From positions 496,001 through 560,000 of the forward strand of contig NZ_FNSQ01000005.1 of NCBI RefSeq assembly GCF_900105205.1: DNA of 64,000 nt, in the 5' to 3' direction. The translations under genes and the position numbers were made by a program. Of the stretch, positions 1 to 7,042 are shown in pieces. This stretch comes from Microbacterium hydrocarbonoxydans (GTDB lineage Bacteria > Actinomycetota > Actinomycetes > Actinomycetales > Microbacteriaceae). The notes below the pieces were generated by a model that searched no databases, was not told the DNA's origin, and saw only the letters and a program-made list of their open reading frames with translations. Position 1 is the first letter of the stretch. Every line of letters begins with the position of its first letter.

Positions 1-60
1 GGCTGTACTCCTGCACTCCGCTGGAGAACCCCCGCGGATCCGCCGCTGGCCGCATCAACG

Positions 61-93
61 GCATCCGCCGCATCCGCCGCATCCGCCGCATCG
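61..93. repeat. 9-bp GCATCCGCC short tandem repeat
   Basis: Three perfect head-to-tail copies of GCATCCGCC are followed by a decayed one. Related GCATCC/CCGCC pieces recur at about 200-232. No gene is visible in positions 1-249 on either strand apart from shadow frames. Confidence 0.7.
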
Positions 94-112
94 CTCGCCT
101 GACGCTCCGCTC

Positions 113-189
113 GACAACAGGAGGACCGTCCCAGATCAGGACTAAATGTGGCGGATCGTCCTGATCTCGGGCTGTTCTCCTGCGCTCGG
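113..189. repeat. REP-like hairpin element, solo copy
   Basis: This is a 77-bp imperfect palindrome. Inner arms GATCAGGAC (133-141 region) and GTCCTGATC flank a short loop, and outer parts AACAGGAG and CTCCTGCG also pair roughly. The same element occurs three times in tandem at 1391-1724 in the same orientation. It lies between the window edge and the 3' end of the minus-strand membrane gene, so it may act as a terminator or RNA-stabilising hairpin. Confidence 0.7.
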
Positions 190-249
190 CTGTCGCGTCT
201 CCGCCGCATCCGCCATCCGCCGCATCCGCCGAAGGCGACGTCCTGGGCC

Positions 250-687
250 TCACATCCCTTTCGACGCCCAGATATATGCCGGGACCGCGACGGCCACGAC
301 GACGACATGCATGACCATGAGTCCGATGACGGCGCTCACCGTCGTGCCCGGGATGAAGTGGAACACGAGCAGCAGGATGTCGGGGATGAACGACGCCACG
401 GTCACGATCGGCACGAGCATCGACAGGGTGCGACGCGGGTCACGGGCGTGTCGGCGCACGAGCGACCAGCCCATCCAGCCGATCACGATGCCCAGAGTCG
501 TGAACAGCGTGTAAGCGGGGAAGGTCAGCGGCCCATATGTAGCCGGGGCGCCAGAGGCGACGGCGATGAGCGCGACGACGGAGTTCGCCGCGACGGCGAC
601 GACGATCGCAATGATGAGGATGAGAGCGTGGCGCAGCCGAGATCGGGTGGCGTTCCCATCTGAGCGGGCGGCGGTGGTGGTGACCAT
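250..687 (-). CDS. DUF6069-type four-helix membrane protein
   Basis: A 145-residue integral membrane protein with four predicted hydrophobic helices (about 20-45, 55-78, 88-110 and 115-140) and a short basic cytoplasmic N-terminus. Length and layout fit the small actinobacterial DUF6069 proteins, whose function is unknown. It is transcribed divergently from a TetR regulator at 778-1362, and a palindromic site lies between the two, so TetR repression of this gene is likely. Such TetR-membrane protein pairs often concern efflux or membrane stress, but no substrate can be inferred. The family call comes from overall resemblance only. Confidence 0.7.
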   Translation of the reverse strand: MVTTTAARSDGNATRSRLRHALILIIAIVVAVAANSVVALIAVASGAPATYGPLTFPAYTLFTTLGIVIGWMGWSLVRRHARDPRRTLSMLVPIVTVASFIPDILLLVFHFIPGTTVSAVIGLMVMHVVVVAVAVPAYIWASKGM

Positions 688-715
688 GACAGCTCCTTGC
701 GGTTGATGAGTCGAT

Positions 716-747
716 CCGGTACTGAGTGGTACCGGATATAACGGTAC
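716..747. promoter_or_regulatory. Overlapping palindromic operator between DUF6069 gene and tetR
   Basis: CCGGTAC (716-722) and GTACCGG (729-735) are perfect inverted arms 6 bp apart. The right arm is reused with CGGTAC (742-747) in a second palindrome. Two overlapping half-site pairs in a divergent intergenic region are typical of TetR-family operators. A TACAAT -10 candidate for tetR follows at 765-770. Confidence 0.7.
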
Positions 748-777
748 TGCTCAATCCCGGAATGTACAATGAGTCCG

Positions 778-1362
778 ATGCGTGCAGATGAGATGGCCAA
801 GCCGACGGGGCGTCCTCGCGACCCCGGCGTCGAGGCGTCGATCCTCGCGGCGGTCCAGGACCTCCTGATCGAGAGCGGCTACGCGGGGACGACGATCGGT
901 GCCGTGGCAGACCGAGCCCGTTGCGGACGATCCGCCATCTATCGCCGGTGGGAGACGAAGGCCGAGCTCGTCGTCGCGGCGGTCGGCGCATTGCAGATCG
1001 CGGCTGATGCCCCCGACACAGGCACGCTCAGAGGGGACCTCCTCGGAGCGGCCATGCACTTCGCGCGGGCGGATGACCGTACGGCGCGGGTGCTCGCCAG
1101 CATCCTGAGCGAGATCGGGCGCGACGAGGAGCTGCGCGACGTCGCCTATCGAGTGGTCGGCGGGCCTCCGGTCGCTGCACTCACGGCTGTGATCGAGCGG
1201 TGGATCGAGCGAGGTGAGGTGCGTGGGGACGCTCCGGTCGCCCTGATCGCCGGCCTCGTGCCGACCGCAGCGTTCGGCAGCGTCAGCCTGCGGCGGCGCG
1301 CGCTCGAACCGGATGCCGTCGTGCAGCTGGTCGACGAGGTCGTGCTGCCCGCTCTGCGTTAG
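778..1362 (+). CDS. TetR/AcrR family transcriptional regulator
   Basis: A TetR-type repressor of about 194 residues. An N-terminal helix-turn-helix (roughly residues 20-65, containing the AxxAGVxxxxxYRRWxxK-like segment around YRRWETK) is followed by an all-helical ligand-binding half. Start codons are possible at 769, 778 and 793. I chose ATG 778 because TACAAT (765-770) places transcription start almost on it, which suggests a leaderless message; no good ribosome-binding site precedes any of the three. The gene diverges from the DUF6069-type membrane gene and probably represses it and itself through the 716-747 palindromes. The ligand is unknown. Confidence 0.85.
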   Translation: MRADEMAKPTGRPRDPGVEASILAAVQDLLIESGYAGTTIGAVADRARCGRSAIYRRWETKAELVVAAVGALQIAADAPDTGTLRGDLLGAAMHFARADDRTARVLASILSEIGRDEELRDVAYRVVGGPPVAALTAVIERWIERGEVRGDAPVALIAGLVPTAAFGSVSLRRRALEPDAVVQLVDEVVLPALR

Positions 1363-1390
1363 ACGCCTGACCGCTTCGCCGTTGCCCCCT

Positions 1391-1724
1391 GAGAACAGGA
1401 GGACCGTCCGAGATCAGGACGGGATGCGGCGAATTGTCCTGATTCCGGACTGTTGTCCTGCGTTCGGACGACGGGGATGGGGGACCGTCTGAGAAGGGGG
1501 GGGCTGAGGTCTGGCTGTTTGAGAACAGGAGGACCGTCTGAAATCAGGACGGAATGCGGCGATTTGTCCTGATCCCGGGCTGTCGTCCTGCGTTCGGACG
1601 ATGGGGATGGGGTGTCTGAGAAAGGGATGCCTGAGGTCCGGCTGTCTGAGAACAGGAGGACCGTCCGAGATCAGGACGGGACGCGGGAAATGGTCCTGAT
1701 TCCCGGCTGTCGTCCTGCGCTCGG
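1391..1724. repeat. Tandem array of three ~128-bp REP-like hairpin units
   Basis: Copies at 1391-1470, 1521-1600 and 1648-1724 each read GAGAACAGGAGGACCGTC, then GATCAGGAC-loop-GTCCTGAT, then TGTCGTCCTGCG. Each can fold into a hairpin, with variable bases mostly in the loop. The spacers between copies are also related (GGGGATGGGG, CTGAGGTC), so the repeat unit is about 128 bp. The array fills most of the 459-bp gap between tetR and the minus-strand regulator at 1822, where I see no gene. The unit matches the solo copy at 113-189. Confidence 0.8.
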
Positions 1725-1821
1725 CAGGGTCGGTGTCCGGACGCGGCGCGGGTGCAGGAGCGCCCCGGTCGCCGAAGCGAACGGGGCGTCCTGGTGCAGC
1801 GGATGCCGGGATGCGGATGCG

Positions 1822-2637
1822 TCAGGCGTCCCGACCACGTGAGAACCCCGCGTCGAAGCCACGCTCATAGGCGTGCTGAGCCGCTCGCGCGACACGGTGC
1901 TCGCCGCGACCCGAGTGGGCGGGGTGCCCGTGACCGCGGCCGTGACCGTGCTCGCGGTTGAAGTCACGGTCGTGGCCCGACTGTTCGGCGTGCTCGTGCC
2001 CCTGCGGGCCGGAGGAGCGGTCGTGTCCCGGGTGGCCCCGGTGCCCGCATCCGTGCTCGTCGGAGAAGCCGTGACCGAAGTGGTCCGGACCGAATCCACG
2101 GTGGAAGCCGCGAGGCCCGAACCCCGGCCCGAACCCCGGCCCGAAGCCCCGACCGAAGCCCCGACCGAAGCCGGGTCCGAAGCCGTGGCGCCGACCGAAG
2201 CCGTGGCGACGTCCGCGTCCGCGGGGGAGAGGGGTCTCCTCATCCCACCCGAACGAGCGGGCGATCTGCTCGAGTGTCGCGAGCGTGGTCTCGAAGTCGT
2301 CGGGGGAGACGGCGTCGGAGACCTGGGCGCGGATGCCGTCGACGATGCCGCCGAGGCGTTCCTTGGCCGCCCGGCCTTCGTCGGTGAGCGTCCAGGTATC
2401 GCCGTCGGCGACGACCCATCCGCGCTCGACCAGGCCGTGCACCTTGTGTGCGGTCAGAGGGCGGCGAGCCGGCACGGTCCCGTCGACGATGTTGAGGAGT
2501 CGCCAGTCGCGGCGGCTCGCGCCCTCTCGGTCGAAGGCCGAGTCGAACTCGGCGGCCATGAGGCGGTCGACCGCCTTCAGCCAGTAGCCGAACGGGCGAG
2601 GGGTGCTGTCTGTGTTCTGAGTGTCAGAGGTGTTCAT
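1822..2637 (-). CDS. MarR-like winged-helix regulator with long Gly/Phe/His-rich tail
   Basis: A 271-residue protein. Residues about 10-120 form a MarR-like winged helix (YWLKAVDRLM, WRLLNIVDG, TWTLTDEGRAA). From about residue 140 the chain becomes low complexity: GFGPGFG/GFGRGFG repeats, then a His-rich stretch (HGHGRGHGHP and others), ending in an ordinary helix (YERGFDAGFSRG). I chose ATG 2637 because AAGGA lies 7 nt upstream; an in-frame ATG at 2658 lacks such a site. The Gly/His tail could bind divalent metal; this is inference. It diverges from another regulator with an N-terminal Gly/His-rich segment, across a 30-bp palindrome. The 12-bp DNA repeats near 2110-2180 encode the GFGP units. 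Confidence 0.75.
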   Translation of the reverse strand: MNTSDTQNTDSTPRPFGYWLKAVDRLMAAEFDSAFDREGASRRDWRLLNIVDGTVPARRPLTAHKVHGLVERGWVVADGDTWTLTDEGRAAKERLGGIVDGIRAQVSDAVSPDDFETTLATLEQIARSFGWDEETPLPRGRGRRHGFGRRHGFGPGFGRGFGRGFGPGFGPGFGPRGFHRGFGPDHFGHGFSDEHGCGHRGHPGHDRSSGPQGHEHAEQSGHDRDFNREHGHGRGHGHPAHSGRGEHRVARAAQHAYERGFDAGFSRGRDA

Positions 2638-2670
2638 GGTGAAGTCCTTAGATGTCATGGAGCATGTGCT

Positions 2671-2700
2671 TGTCACAATACATGTATATGTAGTGTGACA
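2671..2700. promoter_or_regulatory. Near-perfect 30-bp palindromic operator
   Basis: Outer arms TGTCACA (2671-2677) and TGTGACA (2694-2700) are exact inverted repeats. Inner TACAT and ATGTA segments pair as well, leaving only a few mismatches across 30 bp. It sits centrally between two divergent MarR-like genes, so one or both probably bind here. The intergenic region is strikingly AT-rich for this genome. Confidence 0.75.
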
Positions 2701-2741
2701 TGTGTATCTGATCCATGTCAAGTCGCATGTAAAATCGAATC

Positions 2742-3317
2742 GTGAGCAGCGCAGAGAACGACCCCGCCGAGGCCATCGCCCTCGCCCTGTCCCGCCTCCG
2801 AGGACGAAGATCAGGCGACCGCGGCCTGGGCCCCCGGGGCATGGGCGGTCCCCACGGATGGCACGGGGGGCCGCACTCCGAACACTTCGAGGAGGGTGCG
2901 CACGGAACCGCGCACGGGAACGCACACGGGCACGGCCGACCGGCCGGGCCGCCGTGGATGACAGACCCGACCGGACGGTTCGGCGGACCGGCGCGGATGC
3001 GGATGCTCGAGGCGCTCGCCGCGGCATCCGCTCCGCTGAGCGTCAGCGATCTGGGTGCGGCGATCGGAGTCGATCAGCCCCGGGCATCGAGGCTGGTGCA
3101 GCAGGGTGTCGCCCACGGCTTCGTCCGCCGAGAGGCCGACCCCGATGACGCGCGACGCACGCGCATCGCCCTGACCGATGAGGGGCGGAAGATCGCGCGC
3201 GGCATGCGGGGCGAGCGGAGGGAGGCGCTGAACACGGCGCTCGCGGCCTTCACCGACGAGGAGCGTGCGCAGCTCGCCCATCTGCTGAACAAGCTCGCCG
3301 ACAACTGGGAGCAGTGA
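2742..3317 (+). CDS. MarR family regulator with Gly/His-rich N-terminal segment
   Basis: A 191-residue protein with a MarR winged helix in its C-terminal two thirds (about 80-185: SVSDLGAAIGVDQPRASRLVQQ as recognition region, then the wing ADPDDARRTRIALTDEG). Residues about 25-75 are Gly/His-rich (HGWHGG, HGTAHGNAHGHG), unusual for MarR and mirroring the tail of its divergent neighbour. Start is GTG 2742; TAAAAT at 2730-2735 would place transcription start on this codon, so the message may be leaderless. The downstream convergent gene is a CDF cation transporter, which makes metal sensing plausible but unproven. Confidence 0.85.
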   Translation: MSSAENDPAEAIALALSRLRGRRSGDRGLGPRGMGGPHGWHGGPHSEHFEEGAHGTAHGNAHGHGRPAGPPWMTDPTGRFGGPARMRMLEALAAASAPLSVSDLGAAIGVDQPRASRLVQQGVAHGFVRREADPDDARRTRIALTDEGRKIARGMRGERREALNTALAAFTDEERAQLAHLLNKLADNWEQ

Positions 3318-3323
3318 CGCGGC

Positions 3324-4244
3324 TCAGGAGGGTGTACCGAAGTCGAGGGACGCCTCGTCGTCGACCGACAGCGAGAGCACCACGGTCTCGACGACGGGAT
3401 GCTGCTCGATCTGCTGCTCGATCGCGCGCAGACTCCTCGCGACGTCGTGCTCGCGAGCGTCTCCCGTCAGGTCCACCTCGGCGACGATGAACAGGCGGTT
3501 CGGACCGACATACTCGATGTGCAGATAGGTCACCCGCTGGATCTGCTCCGACGACAGCAGCGCCCTGCCGACCCGGTCGCGCAGCGAGGGCGATGCGTTG
3601 GACCCGACGAGGAACGCGATGTTGCGTCCGATCAGGATGATCGCGACGACCCCCAGCAGGATGCCCACGAGGATCGAACCCACCGCATCCCACGCGGCGA
3701 CGCCGGTGATCTGATGCAGCGCGATCGCGCCCGCGGCGATCCCGAGTCCGATGAGCGCCGCCATGTCCTCGAAGAACACCGCGCGCAGGGTCGTATCGCT
3801 CGTCTCCAGCACATAGTCCCAGGTCGAGGAGCCGCGCTCCTTCGCCAGCCGCCGAGACTTCACCATCGCCTGCGTGAACGACGCCCCCTCGAGCACGAAC
3901 GCGATGCCGAGCACCGTGTACGCCACGGCCGGACTCTCCACCGGCCCCGTGTCCGACAGCTCCTGCACGCCATGCATGATCGACACGATCGAGCCGGCGG
4001 TGAAGATCCCGAACGCGGCGATCAGCGACCACACGAACGCAGAGCGGCCGTACCCGAGGGGGTGTCGCGCATCCTTGGTCCGTGCCCCGCGACGGTCGGC
4101 GATGAGGAGGAACACCTCGTTGCCGGCATCCGCCCACGAATGCGCGGCCTCGGCCACCATCGACGCCGACGAGGTGATGACGGCGGCCACCGTCTTGGCG
4201 AGGGCGACCAGGATGTTGGCGAGGAAGGCGATGACGACGGTCAT
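3324..4244 (-). CDS. Cation diffusion facilitator (CDF) family transporter
   Basis: A 306-residue inner-membrane transporter of the CDF family, which exports divalent cations such as Zn2+ or Mn2+ against protons. Hydrophobic helices occupy about the first 200 residues. The HSWAD motif near residue 35 and the S-D-T...F-E-D segment near 150-160 match the metal-site helices of the SLC30A9-like branch. The last 90 residues form the cytoplasmic ferredoxin-like domain (LLSSEQIQRVTYLHIEYVG). The start overlaps the stop of the upstream MFS gene (ATGA, 4241-4244), so the two are translationally coupled. Metal specificity cannot be read from sequence. Confidence 0.88.
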   Translation of the reverse strand: MTVVIAFLANILVALAKTVAAVITSSASMVAEAAHSWADAGNEVFLLIADRRGARTKDARHPLGYGRSAFVWSLIAAFGIFTAGSIVSIMHGVQELSDTGPVESPAVAYTVLGIAFVLEGASFTQAMVKSRRLAKERGSSTWDYVLETSDTTLRAVFFEDMAALIGLGIAAGAIALHQITGVAAWDAVGSILVGILLGVVAIILIGRNIAFLVGSNASPSLRDRVGRALLSSEQIQRVTYLHIEYVGPNRLFIVAEVDLTGDAREHDVARSLRAIEQQIEQHPVVETVVLSLSVDDEASLDFGTPS

Positions 4245-5647
4245 CGCGTCGCCTTCACCGGAAGCAGCAACAGGAAGCCGGCGATCAGCACGAGCACGAT
4301 GCCCAGGATGCCGAACGCCGTCGACTGGGTGAGCACGATCAGGAGGGTCCAGGCCCCCGACGCCATCCAGCTCGCGGCCCGCCCCGTCGTGGCGTACAGC
4401 CCGAAGATCTCACCCTCGCGCCCCGCGGGCGTGATGCGCGCGAGGAACGAGCGCGACGCCGCCTGGGCGGGCCCGACGAACGCGCACAGCAGCAGACCGC
4501 CGATCCAGAACACGATCGTGCCGCCCTCGACCAGGAAGAACACGGCGAGACCCGCGACGACCATCGCGGCGAGGGAGACGAGGATGATCCGCTTCGGGCC
4601 GAAGCGGTCGTCGAAGCGGCCGGCGATGATCGTCGACACCCCGGCGATGAGGTTCGCCGCGATGCCGAAGATCACCAGGTCGAGGAAGGCGAAGTCGAAC
4701 ACCTGGCCGGCGATGATCGCGCCGAATGCGAAGACCCCGCCGAGGCCGTCGCGGAACACGGCGCTGGAGAGGAGGAACCAGAACGTCTGACGGGTGTCGG
4801 GGTTGCGGTACAAGCCCACGACGTCCGTGACCAGCAGGCGGTACGAGGCGAAGAAGCCGACCTTGCGCTCCGGTCGGCCGAGCGAGGGTTCCGGCACGGC
4901 GAGGAAGATCGGGATGGAGAACACGATCGCCCAGATCGCGCAGCCGACCGCGATGAGACGGAACGGCAGGCCGCTGTCCTCGGGGAGTCCGAACCAGTCG
5001 AACGTGTAGAAGATGACGACGAGGACGAGAGCGAGGATGCCGCCGATGTAGCCGAATCCCCAGCCCAGGCCCGAGATGCGTCCGACGGTCTTGGGGTTCG
5101 CGATGCCGATCAGCATGGCGTTGGAGTTCACCGCGGCGATCTCCCCGAACACGGATCCTGCGGAGATCAGTGCCACTCCGAGCCAGAACAGCGTCGGGGT
5201 CGGCTCGACGAACCACAGCCCGAGCATGCACACGACCAGCGCGCCCGTGCCGATCCCCAACCAGAGCTTCTGGCGACCCGCGGCATCCGCCCGCTGTCCG
5301 AGCACGGGCGCGATCAGCAGGATCGCGATGCCGGCGATCGTCGACCCCATCCCGAGCCCAGACGCGAGGTCGGCCTCGGCGGCTTCGCGGATCGGGTCCT
5401 TCGGGTCCAGCCCCGCGATCGAGGCCGGCAGGAACGCCTCCGTCGTCAGATACAGCGCGGTGAAGATGAAGGTGAGGATGACCGTGTTGAAGGGCTGCGT
5501 CGCCCAGTCCCACAGCGCCCAGGCATAGACCTGCTTCTTGGGCGCCGGCGTCTCGCCCCGCAGGTCGAGACCGACCACGCCGACCGCGCCGCTGTTGGCC
5601 GTCGCGACGGGCTCCGGGACATCGCCGCTCTGGGAGGTTTCGCTCAT
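4241..5647 (-). CDS. MFS transporter, UMF1/Atg22-like
   Basis: A 468-residue polytopic protein with about 12 membrane helices. The opening WALWDWATQPFNTVILTFIF is the signature of the UMF1 (Atg22-like) branch of the major facilitator superfamily, whose fungal members release amino acids from the vacuole; bacterial substrates are unknown. The ATG at 5647 precedes a hydrophilic tail of about 40 residues ending in PKKQVYAWALWDWA. An upstream in-frame extension to 5899 has no transporter features and is rejected. It is the first gene of a two-gene operon with the CDF transporter. Confidence 0.88.
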   Translation of the reverse strand: MSETSQSGDVPEPVATANSGAVGVVGLDLRGETPAPKKQVYAWALWDWATQPFNTVILTFIFTALYLTTEAFLPASIAGLDPKDPIREAAEADLASGLGMGSTIAGIAILLIAPVLGQRADAAGRQKLWLGIGTGALVVCMLGLWFVEPTPTLFWLGVALISAGSVFGEIAAVNSNAMLIGIANPKTVGRISGLGWGFGYIGGILALVLVVIFYTFDWFGLPEDSGLPFRLIAVGCAIWAIVFSIPIFLAVPEPSLGRPERKVGFFASYRLLVTDVVGLYRNPDTRQTFWFLLSSAVFRDGLGGVFAFGAIIAGQVFDFAFLDLVIFGIAANLIAGVSTIIAGRFDDRFGPKRIILVSLAAMVVAGLAVFFLVEGGTIVFWIGGLLLCAFVGPAQAASRSFLARITPAGREGEIFGLYATTGRAASWMASGAWTLLIVLTQSTAFGILGIVLVLIAGFLLLLPVKATR

Positions 5648-5770
5648 GCTCGCAGTCTGGTGGCGTGCAGTGAACGGAGGGTGACGGCACGCCGCACGCG
5701 GCCAGCCACCGCACAGCTCAGCGTCGACCTGCTGAACGCGGCTCTGCGGGTCGGCTGAAGCCCGGCTCTC

Positions 5771-5877
5771 GCTCCACGACTCCGGAGATCCACCGGGCTC
5801 GCACCCGATTCGGCCGCGCTGCGGCACTGCGCTCGCCGACTTCCGGAGTTGTGGAGCGGCAGAGTTGTGGAGCGGCA
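5771..5877. terminator. Long-stem inverted repeat with a 16-bp tandem duplication
   Basis: GCTCCACGACTCCGGA (5771-5786) pairs with TCCGGAGTTGTGGAGC (5842-5857), a 16-bp stem with one G-U type position. Immediately downstream AGTTGTGGAGCGGCAG is duplicated in tandem and partly a third time. It fills the 248-bp gap between the MFS start and the RIO kinase stop and may terminate the kinase transcript. No gene seen here. Confidence 0.55.
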
Positions 5878-5895
5878 GAGTTGTGCAGCAGCGAC

Positions 5896-6786
5896 TCACG
5901 CGTACGACGCGGCGATCAGCTCGGCGAAGAGCTCCTCGGCGTCGCAGTCGACCCGGCGGCGGGTGAACCAGTCGCAGATGTTGACGCAGTCGCGGTGCAG
6001 GAGGTCGAGCCCCTGCGGATTCGCGATGATGTCGACGATCTGCGGCAGGTCGATCACCCGCACCCGTCCGTCGTGCACGAGCAGGTTGTATGCCGACAGG
6101 TCGCCGTGCGCGAAGCCGGCAGCGGCGAAGGTGCGCATCAGGTCGACGATCTGGCCGTAGAAGCCGCTCAGCTCGGCACGGCCGGAGCGCACTGCCGCCA
6201 GTCGAGGCGCCGCGACGCCCGTCTCATCGCCGATGAACTCCATCAGCAGCTCGGTGCCGTCGACCTGCACCGGGTACGGCACCGGTGCGCCGAGCTCCCA
6301 CATCCGACACAGCGCCTCGAACTCGGCGAACGACCACTGTGCCGCGGCGACGGCCCGCCCGTGCTCCGACTTCTTGGCGAGCGCGCGGGTGTCGCGGGTG
6401 TTCCTCGTGCTCCGCCCCTCGGTGTAGACGCCTGAGCGGTGGAAGCTGCTGTGGTCGGAACTGCGATAGCGCTTCGCCGCGAGCAGGGTGCGTTGTGCGG
6501 GGTCGTCGGGGACGGCTCGCTCGAGCAGGAAGACGTCCGCCTCCTTGCCGGTCTTGAGGATGCCGAGCTCGGTGTCGAGTGCGCCTGCGCTCGTCACCAC
6601 CCACGCAGGGCGGGGCAGCGGGCCGCGCTCCGACGGGGTGACGGTCGGCCAGGTCGTCCAGCGCTGGTGCTCGCCGGGCTCGACGTCGGCGAAAGTCGGG
6701 ACGACCTCGAAAGGAGAGGCGTCGAAAGAAGAGGCGTCGAAGGAGAGCGAAGGGGATGCTTCGGAAGAAGCGAAGAGATCAGACAC
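5896..6786 (-). CDS. RIO-type serine protein kinase
   Basis: A RIO1-like atypical kinase. The ATP-binding region reads ILKTGKEADVFLLE, the conserved lysine lies in LLAAKRYR, the catalytic loop is HGDLSAYNLL and the metal-binding segment is VIDLPQIVD. With GTG 6786 as start the catalytic Asp is residue 229 of 296. GTG 6786 has GGAG at suitable spacing; a longer form from GTG 6813 (305 residues) lacks a ribosome site. The first 45 residues are Ser/Ala/Phe-rich with a duplicated SFDAS unit. Archaeal and eukaryotic RIO1 act in ribosome maturation; the role of bacterial relatives is unclear. Confidence 0.88.
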   Translation of the reverse strand: MSDLFASSEASPSLSFDASSFDASPFEVVPTFADVEPGEHQRWTTWPTVTPSERGPLPRPAWVVTSAGALDTELGILKTGKEADVFLLERAVPDDPAQRTLLAAKRYRSSDHSSFHRSGVYTEGRSTRNTRDTRALAKKSEHGRAVAAAQWSFAEFEALCRMWELGAPVPYPVQVDGTELLMEFIGDETGVAAPRLAAVRSGRAELSGFYGQIVDLMRTFAAAGFAHGDLSAYNLLVHDGRVRVIDLPQIVDIIANPQGLDLLHRDCVNICDWFTRRRVDCDAEELFAELIAASYA

Positions 6787-6820
6787 GGTGTGGCTCCGGG
6801 AGAGGGAGGCCACGCGCGGA

Positions 6821-6883
6821 TCAGGAGCGGGCGGCCTCGAGAGGAAGGATGTCGGCGAGAGGCGCGACAGAGACGGTGTTCAT
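6821..6883 (-). CDS. Possible 20-residue leader peptide upstream of RIO kinase
   Basis: ATG 6883 opens a 20-codon frame (MNTVSVAPLADILPLEAARS, then TGA) preceded by AGGAG about 9 nt upstream. It ends 7 nt before the GTG 6813 and is in a different frame from the kinase. Good ribosome site, compactness and position suggest a leader peptide or small protein, but a frame this short can arise by chance. The rest of 6884-7042 shows no gene; a half copy resembling the REP-like element (GATCAGGACG at about 6970) is present. Confidence 0.35.
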   Translation of the reverse strand: MNTVSVAPLADILPLEAARS

Positions 6884-7042
6884 GTCTTCTGCTCCTCTCG
6901 CTCGGCCTTCCGGGAGAACCCCGGTGCGTCGTCGAGCCTAGGGGGCGGGAGCGGATGCTGTCCAGACCCGATCAGGACGAATGGTCGGATGCGGGGGACG
7001 CCGCGTCGGGTGCGCGGTGCGCGCGACTGTCAGTGTGGAGGG

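Noticed and set aside
6961..7000. Fifth copy of the REP-like element
   Set aside because: Only GATCAGGACG and GGATGCGG are shared. The second arm is missing, so it is not called as a copy.
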